Shown here in pieces: positions 57,534 through 64,000 of a stretch of 64,000 nucleotides of DNA (positions are counted from its first letter, which is position 1; every line of letters begins with the position of its first letter). This DNA is from Hyphomicrobiales bacterium (GTDB lineage: Bacteria; Pseudomonadota; Alphaproteobacteria; Rhizobiales; Rhizobiaceae), in contig UCGV01000010.1 of the NCBI GenBank assembly GCA_900471925.1, positions 414,438 to 478,437 on the forward strand, read 5' to 3'. The translations under genes and the position numbers were made by a program. Below the pieces are notes generated by a model. That model saw only the letters and a list, made by a program, of their open reading frames with translations, had not been told where the DNA came from and made no database searches.

Positions 57534-57878
57534 CCGGTGACAAATTGCAGCATCGAACTGGACATTATTGCTATTGCGAAGAAAAGGCTTGGATTTCCCG
57601 AGGAAGCAATATAGGTTGCCCTCACGCGTTGGGCGCATAGGAATGAACGAGATTCGTTCGGTACTTGCTCGACCTCGGGGGTCTGCTCTTTTAGACGAGA
57701 GTTTCAAAGGTTGAACACGACCCAATGCGTGAATCAGTTAAACTGACTTGAAGACAAGCGGCAGGTCGGCGCGAAGGCGCACTATGCTTGCGGCACGAAG
57801 GCCCTGATCCGGATAGACCGGTCTTGGCGGTCGGTGCCATGTATCCAATCACAAACAGAGAATTCAGGTGAACGATCG
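57534..57878. other. Low-GC intergenic region between prmC and the DUF4167 gene
   Basis: This 345-base gap has no convincing ORF. Its first 200 bases continue the low-GC character of the prmC 3' half. The ribosome binding site of the next gene is AGGTGA at 57865-57870. A promoter for the DUF4167 gene is expected but I cannot place it. Confidence 0.5.
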
Positions 57879-58652
57879 ATGAGGCCAGGACAGCAGAACA
57901 AGCGCGGTCGAGGGCGTGGTAATAACAACAACAATAATAACAATGGCGGCGGTGGAAATAACAATAACAACAATTTCAACCGCAAGGGTGGGAACCCGCT
58001 GACCCGGACCTACGACAGCTCCGGCCCCGATGTGAAGATTCGCGGCACTGCCCAGCACATCGCTGAGAAATATGCGCAGCTTGCCCGTGATGCCCAGAGC
58101 TCCGGCGACCGCGTCATAGCTGAAAACTATCTGCAGCACGCCGAACACTATAACCGCATCATCGCCGCCGCACAGGCGCAGATGCAGGAACGCTTCCAGC
58201 GCGACGACCGCCAGGATTACAGCGACCGTGACAACGCGGATCGTGACGGCGACGATATGGATGCCGGCGACAATGACGATGTCGTCATCGTTCAACCGCC
58301 GCATCAGCAGCAACGTGAGGAGCGTCAGCCGCAACGCGAAGAGCGCCAGCAACAGCGCGAAGAGCGTCAGCCTCGTGAACAGCGCCAGCCACGGGAACAG
58401 CAGCAGGCAGCACCGGTCCAGCAGGCGGAAGCTATTGACGGAACCGGACCGCAGCCGGAGATCGAAGGTATTCCGGCGGAAGTCGCGATGGAAGAGGAAG
58501 GCGGAGCAGCACAGCCGCTCGAACGCCAGCCCCGTCGCCGCGCCACGGGCACCCGTCCCCGTCGTCCGCGCCGCGCCGCTGAAGGCGAGGCCGCCAGCGA
58601 AGAAGGCGCTTCCAGCGAGGCACCTGCCCTGGCTGAGGCTGCTTCGGAATAA
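57879..58652 (+). CDS. DUF4167 domain protein with polyasparagine tracts
   Basis: The 257-residue protein starts MRPGQQNKRGRGRGNNNNNN, with a second Asn tract soon after. The conserved DUF4167 core follows: YDSSGPDVKIRGTAQHIAEK, YAQLARDAQSSGDRV and AENYLQHAEHYNRI. The rest is low-complexity: acidic, then Gln/Arg repeats such as REERQPQREERQQQREERQP, then an Arg-rich tail. RNA or nucleic-acid binding is a reasonable inference from the RGRG and basic regions. A clear terminator follows. Confidence 0.88.
   Translation: MRPGQQNKRGRGRGNNNNNNNNGGGGNNNNNNFNRKGGNPLTRTYDSSGPDVKIRGTAQHIAEKYAQLARDAQSSGDRVIAENYLQHAEHYNRIIAAAQAQMQERFQRDDRQDYSDRDNADRDGDDMDAGDNDDVVIVQPPHQQQREERQPQREERQQQREERQPREQRQPREQQQAAPVQQAEAIDGTGPQPEIEGIPAEVAMEEEGGAAQPLERQPRRRATGTRPRRPRRAAEGEAASEEGASSEAPALAEAASE
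57918..57977 (+). repeat. AAT/AAC codon repeat encoding polyasparagine
   Basis: Two runs of AAT and AAC codons flank a GGCGGCGGTGGA glycine stretch. The low complexity could slip in replication, so length may vary between strains. Confidence 0.8.
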
Positions 58653-59019
58653 GCTCGGTTCGGATTTCCATGAGTTCGAAAAGCCGCCCCTCCGGGCGGC
58701 TTTTTCTTTGATGCGCACGGACTCGCGGTCACGTCAAATCGTCCTAGCGCCAGTCTTCGTCGGCTGCAGCCGGATCCGACTTTCAGCTCAAGCGGATCGT
58801 ATGAGGCGGTAACATCGGAAAGGTTTGTGATGCGGCTCCGCGCGTACGGCTTTTCCGGCGTCGGGCCCCTTTAAACTGCCCGATTTCCCCACCATATCCT
58901 CAACAGTTTGGTTTGCCGCAAATCTCAATGGCGACAAACAGGGCTTGCCTTTGAGGGAGCTCAATCTCAATCATCGGTCTGTGCCTTATGAAGGGCAGGG
59001 CGATTCATGGAGGTAACAT
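58653..59019. other. Intergenic region upstream of clpB
   Basis: This gap of 367 bases holds the DUF4167 terminator at 58681-58705 and the clpB leader. GGAGG lies directly before the clpB ATG. CTTGCC near 58943 with CTCAATC further down is weakly like a heat-shock (RpoH) promoter. No gene is seen. Confidence 0.5.
58681..58705 (+). terminator. Terminator of the DUF4167 gene
   Basis: GCCGCCC and GGGCGGC form a 7-base-pair stem with a CTCC loop, followed by TTTTT at 58701-58705. Confidence 0.88.
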
Positions 59020-61623
<2,604 letters not shown>

Positions 61624-61642
61624 GATACCGCGACAAGAATTG

Positions 61643-61672
61643 AAAATGGCGGCTTCGGGGCCGCCATTTTTG
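61643..61672. terminator. Bidirectional terminator between clpB and the M23 gene
   Basis: AAAATGGCGGC (61643-61653) and GCCGCCATTTTT (about 61660-61671) form a stem of about 10 base pairs with T-runs on both strands, suiting the two convergent genes. Confidence 0.85.
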
Positions 61673-61692
61673 TTTCCGTAGAAGGAAAAGGA

Positions 61693-63618
61693 TTATTTGC
61701 TTGCCACCTGATCCGAAGCCGGCTGGTTGTTGAGCAGCGTATCGATACGCTTGCGTTCGTCCTCGAACTTGGCGAGTGCTTCACCCTGAAGCGACTTGCC
61801 GCCGGGGAGGCGGATGCGCAGCGGATCGACCTTGGTGCCGTTTACGATCAGCTCGTAGTGCAGATGCGGCCCTGTGGATTCACCTGTCGTTCCCACCCAG
61901 CCGATGACCTGGCCCTGACGCACCTTGGCCCCGGGCACGATGCCCTTGGCGATGGCGCTCTGGTGATTATAGGAGGATTCGTATCCGTTGGCGTGGCGCA
62001 CGATCGTCTGGTTGCCGTAACCGCCGGAATCCCAGCCGGCCTTTTCGACAGTGCCGTTACCGGCCGCGATGATCGCCGTGCCGCGCGGCGCTGCCCAGTC
62101 AACGCCGGTATGCATGCGTGCAAATCCGAGGATCGGGTGGCGGCGCATGCCGAAGCCGGATTTGAAGATGCCGTTCGGGACAGGGTTGCGCAGCAGGAAC
62201 TGGCGGATGCTCTTGCCGTCCTGATCGAAATAATCGATCGTGTTGTCTTCCGGATCCTGGAAACGATAGAAGCGGGTCAGCGTATCACCGAAGCGGGCGT
62301 TGACGTAGAGAAGCTCGGAATCCTCGGTCGCCTGACCGTTGCTGTCGGTAACGGAGAAGAAGGCTTCCAGATAGTCCGTCGGCTTCAGCTGCGCCTGGAA
62401 ATCGACATTGGCGGCGAGCAGCTTGATGATCAGCGCCGTCATATCCTTGGTCATGCCGTAGGAGAGGGCTGCGCGGTAGATGCCGTCATAGACGCGCGGC
62501 AGGTTCTGGCCGGCGGGCGGGGCGAAGGAATTGTCCTCGAAGGCGGTGGCGATGGCGTCCAGCATCGGCGGTTCGCTGCCGGCGACGAAACGGCCCTTGT
62601 CGTCGAGGGCGACGGTGATCAGATGCCGGGTGCCGCGATAGATGCTGGCGCGGATGATCTTTGCCTGCTCGCCCTTCTGAATGATGCCAATGCGCAGCAC
62701 ATCGCCCTTCGAAACCGTATCGGTGCCGAGGAGAGGGGCGATATAGCCGGACATGCCGTCGGCCTGCGGCTGCGGATAGCCGGAATCGGCGAGCGCCTTG
62801 GCGATCGTCATGTCCTGGCGCACCGGCAGGATATCGTCGGCGAATTCTTCGGTCTGCGGCGTGATGGATTCCGGCGCGGAGACCGTCATGTTCTGTTCGA
62901 GTACGCGCGCCGCAAGGCCAGCCGTCAGGTCGACGTCATTGTCCTCGTTGGAGAAGCGGCGTGGATCGACATAGTAGAGAGCCGCAAGCTGGGCATTGCC
63001 ATCCGTCAGCACAGATCCATTGGAACGGACGTTTTCCTCGACTTCGTCAAGCGACATGCCAGGGGCCATGTTGAGATCGGATTTGCCGGTCGGAAAGGGA
63101 ACGGTCTTCAGCGCCACTTCGGATTCGACATCGGAACCGTAGATGGCACCGGTGCGGCTCTGCGGGGCTGGCTGCGGTTCGTCGGCGGAGAAGATCGCCA
63201 GTGGATCGAAGTCGGGATAATCCTCGGTCGCGACATGATTGGCCGCCAGCATCATCTTCACATGCGAGAAGGGTTGGCGGCGCACGACTTCCTTCTCACC
63301 ATCGTGAACGACGGTGGAGACTTCCATGATGGCGCGGTCAGACGGCTTGGCAGCAATGACAGGGGCGATCAGACGGCTGCCGCGGGTAACCGACGTGTCC
63401 TGATGCGCATCGGATGCGACGCTCGCATAGGCTTCTGCCGGGATTGCCAACTGCTGGCGTCCATCGAGAGCGGCAAAAAGCGCCACCCCCATGAGGATCG
63501 AGGAGGTAATGCCGGTGAGGAACGTACCCGAAAGCCAGCGCAGCGAAACCTCGCGCCGATCGGGTGCGCGTCGCCCGTCTGCCAGAAGCGGAGGCTCGCT
63601 GCCAAGCGAGCGGATCAT
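61693..63618 (-). CDS. M23 family metallopeptidase
   Basis: The 641-residue protein has an N-terminal membrane anchor (LTGITSSILMGVALFAALDG), a long Ala/Ser-rich periplasmic region, and a C-terminal LytM/M23 domain. Zinc ligands lie in MHTGVDWAAPRGT and in the HLHYE motif of GPHLHYELIVNGTKVDPL. It probably cuts peptidoglycan cross-bridges in the periplasm. ATG 63618, preceded by GGAG at a good distance, is chosen; ATG 63621 and 63636 are alternatives. FtsEX in this window controls hydrolases of this type, but direct partnership is unproven. Confidence 0.9.
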   Translation of the reverse strand: MIRSLGSEPPLLADGRRAPDRREVSLRWLSGTFLTGITSSILMGVALFAALDGRQQLAIPAEAYASVASDAHQDTSVTRGSRLIAPVIAAKPSDRAIMEVSTVVHDGEKEVVRRQPFSHVKMMLAANHVATEDYPDFDPLAIFSADEPQPAPQSRTGAIYGSDVESEVALKTVPFPTGKSDLNMAPGMSLDEVEENVRSNGSVLTDGNAQLAALYYVDPRRFSNEDNDVDLTAGLAARVLEQNMTVSAPESITPQTEEFADDILPVRQDMTIAKALADSGYPQPQADGMSGYIAPLLGTDTVSKGDVLRIGIIQKGEQAKIIRASIYRGTRHLITVALDDKGRFVAGSEPPMLDAIATAFEDNSFAPPAGQNLPRVYDGIYRAALSYGMTKDMTALIIKLLAANVDFQAQLKPTDYLEAFFSVTDSNGQATEDSELLYVNARFGDTLTRFYRFQDPEDNTIDYFDQDGKSIRQFLLRNPVPNGIFKSGFGMRRHPILGFARMHTGVDWAAPRGTAIIAAGNGTVEKAGWDSGGYGNQTIVRHANGYESSYNHQSAIAKGIVPGAKVRQGQVIGWVGTTGESTGPHLHYELIVNGTKVDPLRIRLPGGKSLQGEALAKFEDERKRIDTLLNNQPASDQVASK

Positions 63619-64000
63619 CATTTTCTCCGTCATCATGGCAGTTGGCTTCGCATCCTTACATTCGATGTCGTTCTAGGCATCCGCTGGCCATCCTGGCTGG
63701 GGCGAAAGATGTGCATATTTTGGGCATGGAAGTCAAATCACACGGGGAATAGCCAGTTCTACGCGCGTATGCCTGTGCGAATCCTACGTGTTCCCTCAGA
63801 CCAGCAGAATGTGATGATGTCGGGGCAAGCTCGCTCGAAATCGTATCTTCCACAATAAAACCGATAAACAGTCATGTTTTCCGGGTTTCTGATGGGTTTC
63901 GGAATCCGGGGAATGAGGCAGTTTCGGGAGGTGTCTTAAAACGCTCTTTAAAAACAGTTAGTTATAAGAAACTGTATTTTTTTGGATTTGGCATGTTGAC
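63619..64000. other. Region upstream of the M23 gene to window end
   Basis: This 382-base stretch contains no supported gene. It should hold the promoter of the M23 gene. The last 60 bases are AT-rich and include ACAGTT and AACTGT flanking a short loop followed by a T-run near 63979-63986, which might be a terminator or an AT-rich promoter of a gene beyond the window. Confidence 0.5.

Noticed and set aside
57918..57977. CRISPR-like or tandem repeat array
   Set aside because: The repeat is a run of Asn codons inside a coding frame, with no spacer structure.

Overview
This 64 kb window looks like an ordinary chromosomal segment of a Rhizobiaceae alphaproteobacterium (Rhizobium, Agrobacterium or Neorhizobium type). 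The evidence is GC-rich coding DNA with strong third-position bias, rhizobial gene neighbourhoods (ftsEX with ydcF and plsC; argH-lptM-lysA-TIGR02302; lysC-ptsP-prfA-prmC-DUF4167-clpB), a CpdR cell-cycle regulator, a BA14K-type protein, an EI-Ntr (PtsP) and a single Flp pilin. I see no transposase, integrase, phage gene, CRISPR array or rRNA. One tRNA, Leu(CAA), lies at 28970-29054 on the minus strand.

Layout. 0-9.6 kb: aromatic amino acid and histidine transamination (hisC-tyrC), a GNAT, a DUF2125 protein, a ChaC-like cyclotransferase, the envelope operon ftsE-ftsX-ydcF-plsC, hpt and cpdR. 9.6-20 kb, mostly minus strand: a large Gln-rich TIGR02302 membrane protein, lysA, lptM, argH, a divergent TlpA thioredoxin, a tiny 30-residue membrane ORF, hbdA-etfA-etfB and a rhomboid protease. 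20-29 kb: PduO-type adenosyltransferase, a HIG1 protein, an SDR, a YihY/BrkB protein, GluQ-RS, a 3-methyladenine glycosylase, an HNH nuclease, DsbB, a YqaA protein and a cation/proton antiporter with a cyclic-nucleotide-type domain. 29-39 kb is the most accessory-looking part: MFS/TetR and SDR/HxlR divergent pairs, a methyltransferase, an aldo/keto reductase, an acyl-CoA synthetase, and a GNAT/flippase pair.

39-51 kb: secA, a parvulin, argJ-GNAT-mutT, a Flp pilin with a small membrane protein, a methyltransferase, comF-grxC-nitrilase-DUF1178, a DUF3291 gene broken by two compensating frameshifts, and ubiG. 51-64 kb: a BA14K protein, lysC, ptsP, prfA-prmC, a DUF4167 protein with polyasparagine tracts, clpB and an M23 peptidase.

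Themes: amino acid synthesis (hisC, tyrC, lysA, argH, argJ, lysC), envelope building and division (ftsEX, plsC, lptM, M23 peptidase, flippase), fatty-acid or acyl-CoA electron transfer (hbdA, etfAB, acyl-CoA synthetase), and translation termination (prfA with its methylase prmC). I did not find a convincing new multi-gene system. The most useful leads are a nested palindrome overlapping a near-consensus promoter upstream of etfBA, paired operators between the MFS and TetR genes, the double-frameshifted DUF3291 gene, the unlisted 30-residue ORF with a strong ribosome binding site, and a low-GC tract covering the 3' half of prmC. All starts, GC estimates and family names come from reading the sequence by eye, without database searches.
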